DNA of 64,000 nt from Micromonosporaceae bacterium (GTDB lineage Bacteria > Actinomycetota > Actinomycetes > Mycobacteriales > Micromonosporaceae), in the NCBI GenBank assembly GCA_020027875.1, contig JAHRHA010000002.1, forward strand, positions 62,001 to 126,000. The letters are read 5' to 3'. Below the pieces are notes generated by a model. It saw only the letters and a list, made by a program, of their open reading frames with translations. It did not search any database and was not told the DNA's origin. Shown piece by piece: positions 53,724 through 63,495 of the stretch; positions within the stretch are counted from its first letter, which is position 1, and each line of letters begins with the position of its first letter. Both the position numbers and the translations under genes were made by a program.

Positions 53724-54115
53724 TGACGAGCGTCGCGACCTATTCGAGCAGTCTGAACTCGCTGCTCGCGGGCATGCTCGCCCGTACTCCCGGGGCCGTA
53801 CACGCGGTGCTCGCCACGGTCGACGGAGTGAGCGTAGCCGTCTCGGCCGGGCTGCCGGCGGAGCGAGCGGAGCAGCTGGCCACGATCGGCGCCGGACTGC
53901 TGAGCATCGCCGACGGCGCGGGCGTCATGATGAACACCGGAGCGCCCCGCCACGTGATCGTCGAGATGTACGGCGGGCTGCTCCTCGCGGCTCCGGTGGC
54001 GCCGCGCGTCGTGCTGAGCCTGCTCGCCACGTATGACGCGGACCGCGAGCGACTCGGCTTCGAGCTCGCCCAGTTCGCCGGTCAGCTAGCGCCGCTCGTC
54101 GCCCACATCCGCTAA
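53723..54115 (+). CDS. Roadblock/LC7 domain protein
   Basis: This 130-aa protein of the roadblock/LC7 fold (MglB-like) has SLLAGMLARTPGAVHAVLATVDGVSVAVSAGLP, then GGLLLAAPVAPRVVLSLLATYDADR, as in CvnB proteins. Such proteins dimerise and act as GTPase regulators. Its ATG overlaps the previous stop (TGATG), so it is probably co-translated with the 631-aa protein. It is a second CvnB-like protein, separate from the conservon copy at 55601. Confidence 0.88.
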   Translation: MTSVATYSSSLNSLLAGMLARTPGAVHAVLATVDGVSVAVSAGLPAERAEQLATIGAGLLSIADGAGVMMNTGAPRHVIVEMYGGLLLAAPVAPRVVLSLLATYDADRERLGFELAQFAGQLAPLVAHIR

Positions 54116-54555
54116 CCCGCGATCTCGCGCTGCGTGCTCACCGCGGCCTGGTGCACCCTTCGTGCCTTGTGCTGAACGGCGCGCTAACGAGGCGAAGGAA
54201 GGGGGTGGATGATTATCCTGTGGTGTTGCACCGGCTAGCACCGGCAAAGCCCACGTACTGATGCGATCTTGGCCGATTCAGTCGGCCAACCACACTCCAA
54301 TATCGGGCCAACGCCCTGATTCGCCCAACCCACGGGTCGCCGGTCGCTTGGACATCGCATGGGAATGCATCTGCCTAAGTATTCATGCATCGTGAAGTTC
54401 CTCCGGCTGGATCGATCAATCGGGGCGGGGCCACCCCACCCCGCCACCTCCCAGCCACACCCCGCCACCTACCCCGGACCACCCTCGCCGATCAAGGACT
54501 CGTGGCCGCGGTTTCGAGATCGAACCACTGCCACGAGTCCTTGATCGGCGACAAA
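54116..54555. other. Gene-free region between convergent roadblock and cvnD genes
   Basis: This 440-bp stretch has no supported gene. It contains the stem-loop B3 (54486-54550), directly after the cvnD stop, and a CCCCGCCACCT-type direct repeat near 54425-54475. Confidence 0.55.
54486..54550 (-). terminator. Long stem-loop B3 after cvnD
   Basis: Perfect 21-bp arms CGCCGATCAAGGACTCGTGGC / GCCACGAGTCCTTGATCGGCG with an inner GGTTTCGA...TCGAACC hairpin. It starts 6 bp past the conservon GTPase stop. Same family as B1 and B2. Confidence 0.8.
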
Positions 54556-55164
54556 CTAGGCGGGAGATGTCGCGTGCGGGCGGCGAAGCGAAAGCACGTG
54601 CTCCACCAGCGCGATCAGGACCTGCTTCGTCGACTCGCGGGTCCGTGCGTCACAGCTGAGAACCGGTATGTCGGGTGGGATTGCCAGCGCCTCGCGCACG
54701 TCGTTGGCGTCGTGGTACTGAACGCCGTCGAAACAGTTGATCGCCACCAGATAGGGCAGGCGACGGTGCTCGAAGAAGTCAATGGCCGCGAAGCAGTCGG
54801 CCAGGCGCCTCGTGTCGACCATGACCACGGCGCCGATGGCACCGCGGACCAGTTCGTCCCACATGAACCAGAATCGCGTCTGGCCCGGTGTGCCGAACAG
54901 ATACAGGATCAGATCATGGTCGATCGAGATCCGGCCAAAGTCCATGGCGACAGTCGTCGTTGTCTTGCCAGGCACTTGTCGGGTGTCGTCCACCCCCACG
55001 CCGGCCGACGTCATGATCGCCTCGGTGGTCAGCGGAGTTATTTCCGAGACCGACCCGACCAGCGTCGTCTTGCCGACGCCGAAACCGCCGGCAATAACGA
55101 TCTTCGCCGACGTCACCCGACCGGACGACGGACGGTGCGTCATGTCAGAGCTTCCGTAGTCCAC
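54556..55164 (-). CDS. Conservon small GTPase (CvnD-like)
   Basis: This 202-aa Ras-like GTPase has G1 GGFGVGKTT (about 26-34), a switch region with TTTTVAMDFGRI, G3 in GTPGQ and the N-x-D-like NCFDG. It is the CvnD component of an actinobacterial conservon and cycles between GTP and GDP states. Its start (ATG 55164 or 55143) overlaps the DUF742 gene. A strong stem-loop follows the stop. Confidence 0.92.
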   Translation of the reverse strand: MDYGSSDMTHRPSSGRVTSAKIVIAGGFGVGKTTLVGSVSEITPLTTEAIMTSAGVGVDDTRQVPGKTTTTVAMDFGRISIDHDLILYLFGTPGQTRFWFMWDELVRGAIGAVVMVDTRRLADCFAAIDFFEHRRLPYLVAINCFDGVQYHDANDVREALAIPPDIPVLSCDARTRESTKQVLIALVEHVLSLRRPHATSPA

Positions 55165-55528
55165 TCAGCACCCTCTCAAGCAGTTCTGTGCCCACCGCGT
55201 CGTTTCCGTCGATCGAGGTCGGCTCGTACACCGCGACCAGGCCATCTGCAGCCATGTCCGCGACAAGTACTCGGGCCACTCCCAGGGGCAGTTGCATTCG
55301 CGCCGAGATTTCGGCGAGTGACTGTAGCCGCCCATCACACAGGGTCACGATGTGTTGCAGCTCGCGACCCTGTGAGAAACCTTCCCGGCCACTGGTGGTC
55401 CGGCCCCGTGGGGTCGTCTCCACCAGCGCCTCGATGGCGATCTCAAGCCGAGGTCGAGTGCGGCCGCCGGTGACGGCGTACGGCCTTACCAGGGCGCCGG
55501 TCGGCTCGTCGCCGGGGCTAACCATCAC
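55145..55528 (-). CDS. DUF742 protein (CvnC-like)
   Basis: This 127-aa DUF742 protein has an N-terminal LVRPYAVTGGRTRP and a winged-helix-like half with SLAEISARMQLPLGVARVLVADMAADGLVAVY. CvnC proteins couple the sensor or roadblock protein to the GTPase. Start MVSPGDEP (55525) or MMVS (55528). It overlaps the GTPase gene by 20 bp. Confidence 0.9.
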   Translation of the reverse strand: MMVSPGDEPTGALVRPYAVTGGRTRPRLEIAIEALVETTPRGRTTSGREGFSQGRELQHIVTLCDGRLQSLAEISARMQLPLGVARVLVADMAADGLVAVYEPTSIDGNDAVGTELLERVLSGLRKL

Positions 55529-55600
55529 CGATCACCTCCTCGCCACTCGTACCGGGCCCGCTTCAGCCAGCCCGGACAACCTGAGACCGACCTGTGCCGG

Positions 55601-56005
55601 TCAGCCGAACACCGGAGCCGTAGAACGTGGCTGGGGTGTCAACGCCTCACCGACGCGATCGACCAAAAGGGCCATCTCGTAGCCGACCTGACCCACGTCG
55701 CAACTGCGCGCAGCCAAGACGGCGAACGACGAACCGTCCGAGATGGACATCAGGAAGAGGAACCCGTTGTCCATCTCGACCACCGTCTGCAGTACCGCGC
55801 CACCCTCAAAGCATCGGGCGGCACCCTGCGTCAGGCTCACGAGACCAGAGGAGATCGCGGCAAGTTGGTCGGCACGGTCGCGGGGCAGGTCTCGGGAGGC
55901 TGCGATCAGCAACCCGTCGGCCGATACCGCGATTGCGTGGGCGACGCCTGGAACGCGGTCGGCGAAGTTGGCGAGTAGCCAACTCAGATCCTGCGTAGTT
56001 GTCAT
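55601..56005 (-). CDS. Roadblock/LC7 domain protein (CvnB-like)
   Basis: This 134-aa MglB-like protein ([56 protein letters not shown]) is the CvnB of the conservon. ATG 56005 overlaps the sensor stop (ATGA), which supports the start and co-translation. It probably acts as activator or exchange factor of the downstream GTPase. Confidence 0.92.
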   Translation of the reverse strand: MTTTQDLSWLLANFADRVPGVAHAIAVSADGLLIAASRDLPRDRADQLAAISSGLVSLTQGAARCFEGGAVLQTVVEMDNGFLFLMSISDGSSFAVLAARSCDVGQVGYEMALLVDRVGEALTPQPRSTAPVFG

Positions 56006-59000
56006 GCCTCCTGCTCCTTGCCACTGGTCTGCGCTGTGTCCCATTCTTCCGCTTGCAAGCTCGCAGAGTCCTCCGCGTCCTTGCCATGGGCGCCACGACC
56101 CCTCTGCACGCCGCGGTGGTATGCGGAGAGCAGACCGCGCACCGCATCCGGTGTCCGCCGGTCGGACCCGCCGGATGTGACGTCCACACCACCCGGGACG
56201 AGCTGCGCCATCGGAACCCGACGTGGAAGCCCCGTGTCGGTCGTGCCCCCATGCTCCGGATCGGTAGCTGCCTGTGCGGCGAGCCAGCCGTCGTCGGCAA
56301 TGGAGCGCCACGATACCTCGTCCGTCGCGTCTCTGGCACCATCGGATCCGGCAGTCCGTCCGGTCCGCTGGGAGGTGCCCGGAGCCGACCTCGCGGAACC
56401 CACCATTGCGGAGCCCCCTGATACGTCCGTCCAGCCTTCGTCGGTGGTGTTACCCGCGGCGGACTGGGCCGGCGCGGTCTCGTCCGCGTCGCCCGCCCGG
56501 AACCAGGCGGACTCCAACTCACGGAAGATGGGCAGCTCCATCGTCATGTCGTCGGCGTAGCGCGAGGGCGGCGCCGCCGCTCCGGCCGGTGCGTCGCCGG
56601 ACGCCGATCCGCCGCGAATCTTGGGTATCTCGGACGTCATGTCCAAGGAGGCGGAGAGGCGCTCGGGAATCCCCGGGACGGCGTCTGCGGGGTACTCGTC
56701 ACTGGGGTCCGTCGCGACCGGTGGCCAGACCGGAGGTCGCGCCGCGGCCGGTGGGCCGCCCGCGAACGCGGAGGGCATGGGCGAAAGGTTCGGCGGCGCC
56801 GCGCCGAATCCACCGCCGTGGTCACCGGACTGGCGTGCCTCGGGTTGGCCGCCGCTCTGCCGCGGAATCGCGGGCCCGGCATCGGGCTCGGGGTCGCCCC
56901 ATTGTCCGGCTGGTCGCCGCTGCGGCAGGGGGTCCGTCTCGCCGGCCGCCGACGAGGACCCTGGGTCACCGCTCGCACCGGTCAGATCATGCCAGGCCGG
57001 AAGGGCTCGGGAACCAATCCCGTTCGCGCCGTTGACCGGCCCGCCACCGGGTGTGGGGGCGCCAAACTCGGCCGCCAGCGCGGCACCAAGACCACCTGGC
57101 GGAGGTGCGCCGTAGGCCGGCGCCGGCGGCGCGCTAAACGGCTGGGCGCTAAACGGTGGGGCGTTGAAGGGCGGGGCGCTGAACGGCGGGACAGGACCCG
57201 TCGGCGGGCGCAGCGACGCCGCTCGGGCCTCGTCGGCGGATGAGGGCCAACCGTACGGGCCCGCCGGTCCGCTCTCAAGCGCGAGCGGTGCCGGGAAGAT
57301 CGGCCGCGTGGGAGGCATGTCGGGCGGGCGAGTCGCCGGGAAGCCGGTAGGCGCCTGGGTCCGGCCGGCGAGCGCCCGGGGCACAAGAACGCCGCTGGGC
57401 AGTAGCACGTCCGCAACCGTGCCCCGGTCCTGGGCTGGGCGGAGCTCCACCTTGACGCCATGGCGCGCGGCGAGTCGGGCAACCACGACCAACCCCATCA
57501 TCCGGGAGACCGCGACGTCGACCATGGGTGGCGTGGCAAGGCGCTCGTTCAGCTCGGCGTACTGGTCTGGCGACATGCCGATGCCCCGGTCCTCCACCTG
57601 GAGCACAGAGCGGTCACCGACCCGCCGTGCCTCAACCCTGATCGGGGTGTCCGGCGCGGAGAAGGCGGTTGCGTTGTCGAACAGCTCGGCGACGAGGTGA
57701 ACCAGGTCGTTCACCGCATGAGCGGCGATCTCGATGTCATGGTCGATGACGGCGAACTCGATACGCGTGTAGTGCTCGACCTCGGACTGTGAGGCGCGCA
57801 GAACATCCATGAGCGCCGCGGGCTCACGCTGGATGCGGGTGGAGTCGGCGCCTGCCAGAACGAGCAGGTTCTCGTCGTTGCGGCGCATCCGAGTGGCCAG
57901 GTGGTCGAGCTGGAACAGCTCCGACAGGCGGTCCGGGTCCTGCTCGCCGCGCTCGAGCCGGTCGAGGTGGCCGATAAGCCGGTCGACCAGGATCTGGCTG
58001 CGTCGGGCCAGGTTGACGAACATCGTCGCGACCGAGGAGCGCAGCGCCGCCTGCTCTGCCGCGGTGCGGACGGCCTCCAGGTGGACCGCGTTGAAGGCCT
58101 CGGTCACCTGCCCAAACTCGTCCCTGCTGCGTACCGGCAGTGGTTCGGCGATCTGTAGCGCCACCCCCGCCGGCGACATGTGCGACGAGAGCGCAGGGTC
58201 GCGCAACCGCGCGACCGCTTGGGGCAGCCCGTACTGGGCAACGGCGAGCGCGCCCTGCCGGAGGTCACGAAGCGACCGCGCCATCGAGCGCGCGACCAGC
58301 CACGCGAAGAGAACACCGAGCAGCAGGGTGAGCAGCAGCAGACCGGTCTCGATGAGCACCCGACGCTGCACCCGGGCACCCAGCTCGGTCGCGGCCCGCT
58401 GAGCCTGCTCGTTGAGGGCCACCTCGACCGTGTTCATCAAGTTGGCCCGTCCGACCATGGCCTGGTCCCACGTGTCGGCCGTCACCACGTCCGCGGGGTT
58501 CTGGCCGCTGCTGAGGCTGTCGAGCTCACCCTCGAAGAACAGCGTCTCGCGTAGCTCCGGACCCGTAACCGTGCGGTCCAGCAGCTCCTGCTGATCCTGC
58601 GTGGCAACCGCGGAGAAGGCCATGAGAGCAAGTTCCTGACCCTTGAGTGTGGCCACGTAATCGCGCCGGACCGCCTGGGACATCTCGCCGTAGGCCAGCG
58701 CCTGCAGGATGACAGCCCGCTCCTGGGACAGGAACTCCTTGGCGGTCGCCACGGCTGCCGCCGCGCGCATCCGGTCGGTCAGAGTGGTGTCGCCGGTCAG
58801 CTGGGCGGAGAGGTCGCGGATGTCGAGAAGATCGGAGATGAGGACCCGGTAGCGGCGCTCGGCGATGGACAGTGGGACCTTGCTTCGTCCCTCGATCTGG
58901 GACCGCATCACAGACAGCTCGCCGAGCTGCTTCTCGATCTGGTCGAGCAGCGCGCGCAGGTTGTCTGGCACGTCGGCGAGCGTCGATCGGCTCAACCGGT

Positions 59001-59355
59001 ACCGGACGTTGGCCGCCTCGGTTCGCTCCTGCTGTTTGGTGAAGTCATCCTTGAGCCGTTCAATATCCGCGCCGGGAGCGTTCAGCAGCTGGATCGCGAT
59101 CGCCCGCTCGTCCTGGAGGCGGTGGACAAGGTTGCCCGCGTCGCCGGACAGAACTGCGAGGGATCGAGCGCGTTCCGCGTTGCTCGCCTGTTGGACCTGG
59201 TCGAGCAGACCCGCCGTGCCCACCACGATCGTCGCGAGGGTAGGGACAATCATGATGAGACCGAGCTTCGTCCAGATCGGCAGGTCACGTACCCAACCGA
59301 CCGGCCTGGCGAACCGCGACGACACCCTGCCCGGCGCGCTTTGCTGTTTGCTCAC
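56002..59355 (-). CDS. NIT-domain sensor histidine-kinase-like protein (CvnA-like)
   Basis: This 1117-aa membrane sensor has a transmembrane helix at about 28-48, an extracellular nitrate/nitrite-sensor (NIT) domain (about 60-300), a second helix (about 335-355), HAMP, a helical dimerisation segment with [20 protein letters not shown] and a HATPase domain with [12 protein letters not shown] and [11 protein letters not shown] very long Pro/Ala/Gly-rich tail follows (about 690-1010) and a conserved end [27 protein letters not shown] 59355 starts it. It is CvnA of the conservon. An 18-bp iteron array lies upstream. Confidence 0.93.
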   Translation of the reverse strand: MSKQQSAPGRVSSRFARPVGWVRDLPIWTKLGLIMIVPTLATIVVGTAGLLDQVQQASNAERARSLAVLSGDAGNLVHRLQDERAIAIQLLNAPGADIERLKDDFTKQQERTEAANVRYRLSRSTLADVPDNLRALLDQIEKQLGELSVMRSQIEGRSKVPLSIAERRYRVLISDLLDIRDLSAQLTGDTTLTDRMRAAAAVATAKEFLSQERAVILQALAYGEMSQAVRRDYVATLKGQELALMAFSAVATQDQQELLDRTVTGPELRETLFFEGELDSLSSGQNPADVVTADTWDQAMVGRANLMNTVEVALNEQAQRAATELGARVQRRVLIETGLLLLTLLLGVLFAWLVARSMARSLRDLRQGALAVAQYGLPQAVARLRDPALSSHMSPAGVALQIAEPLPVRSRDEFGQVTEAFNAVHLEAVRTAAEQAALRSSVATMFVNLARRSQILVDRLIGHLDRLERGEQDPDRLSELFQLDHLATRMRRNDENLLVLAGADSTRIQREPAALMDVLRASQSEVEHYTRIEFAVIDHDIEIAAHAVNDLVHLVAELFDNATAFSAPDTPIRVEARRVGDRSVLQVEDRGIGMSPDQYAELNERLATPPMVDVAVSRMMGLVVVARLAARHGVKVELRPAQDRGTVADVLLPSGVLVPRALAGRTQAPTGFPATRPPDMPPTRPIFPAPLALESGPAGPYGWPSSADEARAASLRPPTGPVPPFSAPPFNAPPFSAQPFSAPPAPAYGAPPPGGLGAALAAEFGAPTPGGGPVNGANGIGSRALPAWHDLTGASGDPGSSSAAGETDPLPQRRPAGQWGDPEPDAGPAIPRQSGGQPEARQSGDHGGGFGAAPPNLSPMPSAFAGGPPAAARPPVWPPVATDPSDEYPADAVPGIPERLSASLDMTSEIPKIRGGSASGDAPAGAAAPPSRYADDMTMELPIFRELESAWFRAGDADETAPAQSAAGNTTDEGWTDVSGGSAMVGSARSAPGTSQRTGRTAGSDGARDATDEVSWRSIADDGWLAAQAATDPEHGGTTDTGLPRRVPMAQLVPGGVDVTSGGSDRRTPDAVRGLLSAYHRGVQRGRGAHGKDAEDSASLQAEEWDTAQTSGKEQEA

Positions 59356-59672
59356 CTCACCACCTTCCGAACCGGTGCTGCCGGCGGGCGTCGCACCTTG
59401 TACTGCCGTCGTATCGCGTATAGCCGTCGTATCGCGTACTGCTGTTGTCGCTCAATGCTGTCGTACCGCGTGTTGCTGTCGTACCGCATGTCGCTGTCGT
59501 ATCGGATGTCGCTGGGGCACCAGTCACTCGCCGCACCCAGAGAAAATGAGTCGGCCTCGCCAGATTCCATCACGGCGCGTGGCAAGAAGAAAGCCCAGCC
59601 GGTGACGGACCCGTTTTCGTGATGAGATGGTCACACCCAGTCGGATGGCGTCAGAACCTGGAGCCGCACACT
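59356..59672. other. Divergent region conservon/uridine-kinase-like gene
   Basis: This 317-bp gene-free stretch holds the 18-bp array at 59408-59513 and presumably both promoters. A frame of 77 codons on the minus strand crosses the array but appears repeat-driven. Confidence 0.55.
59408..59513 (-). repeat. 18-bp iteron array upstream of the conservon
   Basis: Six units of GTCGTAtCGCgTaTaGCT type begin at 59408, 59426, 59444, 59460, 59478 and 59496 (spacing 18, 18, 16, 18, 18). The array ends 53 bp upstream of the sensor start, so in promoter position. The 16-bp unit shows that the phase, not the reading frame, is what varies. Confidence 0.8.
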
Positions 59673-60281
59673 GTGGATATGACAAATGCCCGAGTAATCC
59701 TACTTGCGGGGCCTTCGGGATCGGGCAAGTCATACGTCGCACGCCGTACCGGCCTTCCGGTGCTGTGCCTGGACGACTTCTACCGCGAGGGTGATGACCC
59801 CGCTTTGCCGCGTGCCGATGGCGCGGTGGACTGGGAGTCGCCCCTCGCCTGGGATGCGCCCGCCGCGGTGTCGGCGATCGGTGCCCTGTGCCGCGACGGC
59901 ATTGCCGAGACCCCGGTCTATGCCTTCGGATCGGACAGCCGGGTCGGTCGCCGCGTCGTCGATCTCGCCGGTTCGGCTCTCTTCATAGCCGAGGGGATCT
60001 TCGCCGCGGAGATCGTGGCCGACTGTCACGCGCGGCAACTGCTCGCCGCGGCGTACGCACTGCACCGACCGCGGGCACTCACCTACGTCCGCAGGCTGGC
60101 CCGCGATCTGGCCGAGCGGCGCAAGCCGCCCGGGGTCCTGGTACGCCGCGGCTTCGCGCTCTGGCGGGCCGAGCCGGCCGTCCTCGCCCGTCAGTCTCTG
60201 CTGGGCGCCGAACCGGCCTCCGCACGCCACGTTCTGGCCGGAGTAGCCACGCTCCGGGCCCCCATCAGTCCGCAGCGGTGA
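59673..60281 (+). CDS. Uridine-kinase-like P-loop NTPase
   Basis: This 202-aa P-loop kinase has Walker A GPSGSGKS near the N-terminus, [11 protein letters not shown] (the typical uridine kinase lid region) and [14 protein letters not shown]. It resembles uridine/nucleoside kinases, matching the salvage genes nearby; substrate unproven. GTG 59673 with GGAG nine nt upstream was chosen; ATG 59679 is possible. Its last 17 bp overlap the convergent adenosine deaminase gene. Confidence 0.83.
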   Translation: MDMTNARVILLAGPSGSGKSYVARRTGLPVLCLDDFYREGDDPALPRADGAVDWESPLAWDAPAAVSAIGALCRDGIAETPVYAFGSDSRVGRRVVDLAGSALFIAEGIFAAEIVADCHARQLLAAAYALHRPRALTYVRRLARDLAERRKPPGVLVRRGFALWRAEPAVLARQSLLGAEPASARHVLAGVATLRAPISPQR

Positions 60282-61374
60282 GCTTCGCGTATGCCGGCTT
60301 GATCACTTCGTTGATCAAAACCAACCGTTCGTCGAACGGGATGAACGAGCTCTTCATCGCATTGATCGTGAACCACTGAAGGTCGGCCCAGCCGTACCCA
60401 AACGCCTCGACCAGCAGATCCATCTCCCGTGACATCGACGTACCACTCATCAGCCGGTTGTCCGTGTTGACCGTGGCCCTGAACCGCAGATCCCGCAGCA
60501 GCCCGATCGGATGCTCCGCGATCGACGCGGCGGCGCCCGTCTGCACGTTGGACGAAGGGCACAGCTCGAGCGGGATGCGCTTGTCGCGTACATAGGCTGC
60601 CAATCGCCCAAGACGGGCGTTGTCGCCGTTGGTCGACACCTCCACGTCATCGACGATGCGCACACCGTGTCCCAGCCGATCCGCACCGCACCACTGCAGC
60701 GCCTGCCAGATCGACGGCAGGCCGAACGCCTCCCCGGCATGGATGGTGAAGTGGAAGTTCTCTCGCTGCAGGTACTCGAACGCGTCGAGGTGTCGGGTCG
60801 GCGGATACCCCGCCTCAGCCCCGGCGATATCGAACCCGACGACGCCCACGTCCCGGAAGCGCACCGCCAACTCGGCGATCTCGGTGGACCTCGCGGCGTG
60901 TCTCATCGCCGTCAGCAGGGTGACGATCCGGATCGGGGTACCCGCGGCGCGGGCCTCGACCGATCCGGCCTCGAAGCCGGCCAGTACCGCCTCCACAACC
61001 TCAGGCAGCTGGAGTCCGCGCTCAAGGTGCTGCTCGGGAGCGAAGCGGACCTCCGCATAGACCACGCCGTCCTCGCCCAGATCCAGAGCGCACTCGCGGG
61101 CCACCCGATAGAGCGCCTCCGGGGTCTGCATGACTCCGACGGTGTGGGCGAACGTCTCCAGGTATCGTTCCAGCGATCCGGAGTTCGCGGCCGCCCTGAA
61201 CCACTCCGCCAGCTCCGCCACGCCGGTCGCGGGAAGCCGATGGCCGGTCGCGTCGGCAATCTCGACGATGGTCGCTGGTCGCACCCCCCCATCCAAATGG
61301 TCGTGCAGCAAGGCCTTCGGGGCCTTGCGTATCTCCGCCAGAGTGGGGACGGCTGGCAGGCTCGATGCGACCAT
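60265..61374 (-). CDS. add: Adenosine deaminase
   Basis: This 369-aa metal-dependent deaminase converts adenosine to inosine. Metal ligands lie in LHDHLDGG (about 23-30), and HAGEAFG, RLGHG and [10 protein letters not shown] complete the active site (His, Glu and Asp residues). Length and ATG 61374 are standard. It pairs with deoA and cytidine-type salvage genes; here it stands alone, divergent from the rRNA methyltransferase. Confidence 0.95.
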   Translation of the reverse strand: MVASSLPAVPTLAEIRKAPKALLHDHLDGGVRPATIVEIADATGHRLPATGVAELAEWFRAAANSGSLERYLETFAHTVGVMQTPEALYRVARECALDLGEDGVVYAEVRFAPEQHLERGLQLPEVVEAVLAGFEAGSVEARAAGTPIRIVTLLTAMRHAARSTEIAELAVRFRDVGVVGFDIAGAEAGYPPTRHLDAFEYLQRENFHFTIHAGEAFGLPSIWQALQWCGADRLGHGVRIVDDVEVSTNGDNARLGRLAAYVRDKRIPLELCPSSNVQTGAAASIAEHPIGLLRDLRFRATVNTDNRLMSGTSMSREMDLLVEAFGYGWADLQWFTINAMKSSFIPFDERLVLINEVIKPAYAKLTAAD

Positions 61375-61426
61375 AAACAGACACTAGTCGCCGGAGGTGA
61401 CCGGCCGAGCATGCCAGCCGAATACC

Positions 61427-62272
61427 GTGACGCCTGAGGTGATGCACCACCTTCGCTGCCCACTCTGCGCCGGGCCGCTCGCACAGGTAGCCACCGCGCT
61501 GCGCTGTCACCACGGCCACGCCTTCGATCTGTCCCGGCAGGGCTACGTCAACCTGCTCACCGGCCACGCGCCCGCCAACGCGGACACCGCGCAAATGGTC
61601 ACCGCCCGCGCGGAGCTGCTCGCCGCCGGACATTTCGAGTTTCTCACCAGCGCGATCGCCGACACCGCCGCTGAGTCTGTACCCGACGACGGAGACGGCC
61701 TCGTGGTCGACGTCGGCGCCGGCACGGGCCACTATCTGGCGGCCGTGCTGGATCGCCTACCTGGTCACCATGGGCTCGCCCTCGATATCGCCAAGCCGGC
61801 GGTACGGCGCGCGGCGCGTGCCCACGGTCGGGCCGACGCGGCGGTGTGCGATGCCTGGCGCGGCCTCCCTCTCGGCGACGCGTGTGCCGACCTGGTGCTC
61901 GACGTCTTCGCACCACGCAACGGCGCGGAGTTCGATCGGGTGCTCCGCCGCAGCGGCGCTCTGCTCGTGGTCACACCGCGCTCCGACCATCTGGCCGAGC
62001 TGGTCGGTTCGCTGGGTCTGATCGGCGTCGACCCGGACAAGGATCGCCGTGTCGAGACGGCGCTCGGTCAATGGTTTCGGCTCGAGCAGGAGACCGAGTA
62101 CGGGCACCAGCTCGACCTGGGACGCGAGGACGCCGCACGCCTCGTGGCGATGGGACCGAGCGCCTGGCACACCGAGCCGGCTCGGCTCGCGGCCGACCTC
62201 GCCGCGCTGCCGACCCCGCTCACGGTCAGCGCCTCCGTGTCCCTCCGCTGCTACGTACCTCGCCGATCATGA
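61427..62272 (+). CDS. 23S rRNA (guanine-N1)-methyltransferase, RlmA(II)/TlrB-like
   Basis: This 281-aa SAM-dependent enzyme has an N-terminal zinc finger (LRCPLCAGPL ... CHHGHAFDLSRQGYVNLL) and a SAM domain with VVDVGAGTGHYLA, NVFAPRN-like DVFAPRNGAEF and VVTPRSDHLAELV. These match RlmA(II)/TlrB, which methylate G748 of 23S rRNA and contribute to tylosin-type macrolide resistance. GTG 61427 gives the family N-terminus; GTG 61397 is an alternative. The stop lies inside palindromic element A7. Confidence 0.85.
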   Translation: MTPEVMHHLRCPLCAGPLAQVATALRCHHGHAFDLSRQGYVNLLTGHAPANADTAQMVTARAELLAAGHFEFLTSAIADTAAESVPDDGDGLVVDVGAGTGHYLAAVLDRLPGHHGLALDIAKPAVRRAARAHGRADAAVCDAWRGLPLGDACADLVLDVFAPRNGAEFDRVLRRSGALLVVTPRSDHLAELVGSLGLIGVDPDKDRRVETALGQWFRLEQETEYGHQLDLGREDAARLVAMGPSAWHTEPARLAADLAALPTPLTVSASVSLRCYVPRRS

Positions 62273-62292
62273 TGTACCCGTCGTCCAACCGC

Positions 62293-62322
62293 GTCGATCA
62301 TGACCTGGAGGTCATGATCGAC
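62293..62322. repeat. Dispersed palindromic element, copy A7
   Basis: Perfect core GTCGATCATGACCT GG AGGTCATGATCGAC with a left half-site GATCATGATGTACCCGTCG that begins in the last codons of the rRNA methyltransferase and provides its TGA. It lies between convergent genes. Confidence 0.86.
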
Positions 62323-62334
62323 GGCGCTACCGCG

Positions 62335-63027
62335 TCAGGTAGACAGGTCGACCTCTTCCCAGCCGCGAGGTGGCTCCTGATACGGCCCCCGCATGACAAC
62401 GGCCCACTCCAGCGCCCACCGGCGCTGGCCGATCGCGTTCGAGTCGATCAGTCCGGGCAACCGGATGCGACGCCGCTCGGCCTCAAGGTAGGCCCAGTCG
62501 AGGCAGTAGAACAGGTCCAGCACGATCGCCGCCTCGGCAGCGGAGCGGGCCGACGGAATGGTGCGCGCGCGCCACTCCTCAAAGGTCTCCTTCGACGGCA
62601 GGTGCGGTAACTGCGCGACCAGTCCGTCCGGCGCGGGTTCGGCTGGGTCAAGGTGGGGCACGAGCCCGAGCAGCCACGCCAGTGCGTAGAGGGCCTCGAG
62701 GTGCAGGGCGAACGAGCGGTGGTCGCCCTCGCCCGACGCCACGAAGCTCCACTCCGGTTTGGTCAGGCTCTCCAGCAGATGGGCCTCGAGCAGCCAGGCC
62801 ATCGCGGCCTCGCCGGGCATGCCGAAGCAGCGAGCGAGGACCACATTGAGGATGGCGGTGCGACCCTCGATCTCGTCGAGTGACCTCAGCTCCACCGTGT
62901 CGCCCAGCTCCCAGATGAGAGGAAACGTGGGCGGCGGTGACGGCAGCTCGAGACGGCGCAACTGCTCGATGCTGGCAGCGCGAACCCGGTGTGGGTCTGG
63001 CGCGGAAACGGTCACGGAACTGTCCAC
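62335..63027 (-). CDS. DUF4272 domain protein
   Basis: This 230-aa protein matches DUF4272: an N-terminal RAASIEQLRRLELPS, then ALYALAWLLGLVPHLD, LFYCLDWAYLEAERRR and a C-terminal RRWALEWAV...WEEVDLST. No enzyme activity is known. It lies between the convergent rRNA methyltransferase and the cupin gene. Confidence 0.85.
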   Translation of the reverse strand: MDSSVTVSAPDPHRVRAASIEQLRRLELPSPPPTFPLIWELGDTVELRSLDEIEGRTAILNVVLARCFGMPGEAAMAWLLEAHLLESLTKPEWSFVASGEGDHRSFALHLEALYALAWLLGLVPHLDPAEPAPDGLVAQLPHLPSKETFEEWRARTIPSARSAAEAAIVLDLFYCLDWAYLEAERRRIRLPGLIDSNAIGQRRWALEWAVVMRGPYQEPPRGWEEVDLST

Positions 63028-63135
63028 CCAGTCAATTCGGCGATGCCCCTTCCCCGGCGACGCAGCGGTTCCGGCGCCGCGGCTCCGGCGCCGCGAACTC
63101 TAGCGCGATCGAACCCGCGCGGGCGAACAAGCCCA

Positions 63136-63495
63136 TCACCCTCCGTCGCGGCGAGCGAGATCGGGAGAGAACGCAGGTAGACAAATCGCCACATACTCGG
63201 CGCCGCCCTCCTCCGGCGTTGTGTAACGCACCCGTTCGCCCGCGCGCGCCACGACCGCCTGGCCCGCTCGCACGTCGAGGACTCCACCCGGGTGCTCCAC
63301 CCGGACGCATCCCCGCAGCACGAGGGTGACCTCGTCGAAGTCGGGCCGCTGCGCCGGCTCGACCCAGCCACCGGGGGCGACCATGTGCGCCACCGACATA
63401 GCGCTTTCGCCGGTGTTGACCCGGCCCACGTACTCGTCGATGACCTTGCCGCCCGGCACCGGGACACGGGTCGGCTTCTCGATCAGCTCTGCCAT
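63136..63495 (-). CDS. Cupin-domain protein
   Basis: This 119-aa cupin has GGWVEPAQRPDFDEVTLVLRG and VEHPGGVLDVRAGQAVVARAGERVRY (beta-barrel motifs 1 and 2), with reduced His content, so metal binding is uncertain. Its start is preceded by a duplicated GGGGGATGAGACA ribosome-site-like sequence. It lies 42 bp downstream of deoA, so both may be co-transcribed. Confidence 0.85.
   Translation of the reverse strand: MAELIEKPTRVPVPGGKVIDEYVGRVNTGESAMSVAHMVAPGGWVEPAQRPDFDEVTLVLRGCVRVEHPGGVLDVRAGQAVVARAGERVRYTTPEEGGAEYVAICLPAFSPDLARRDGG

Noticed and set aside
59352-59585. 77-codon minus-strand frame through the 18-bp array
   Set aside because: Its apparent 6-residue repeats follow from the 18-bp DNA period, and the 16-bp unit shifts the phase; no start or family support.
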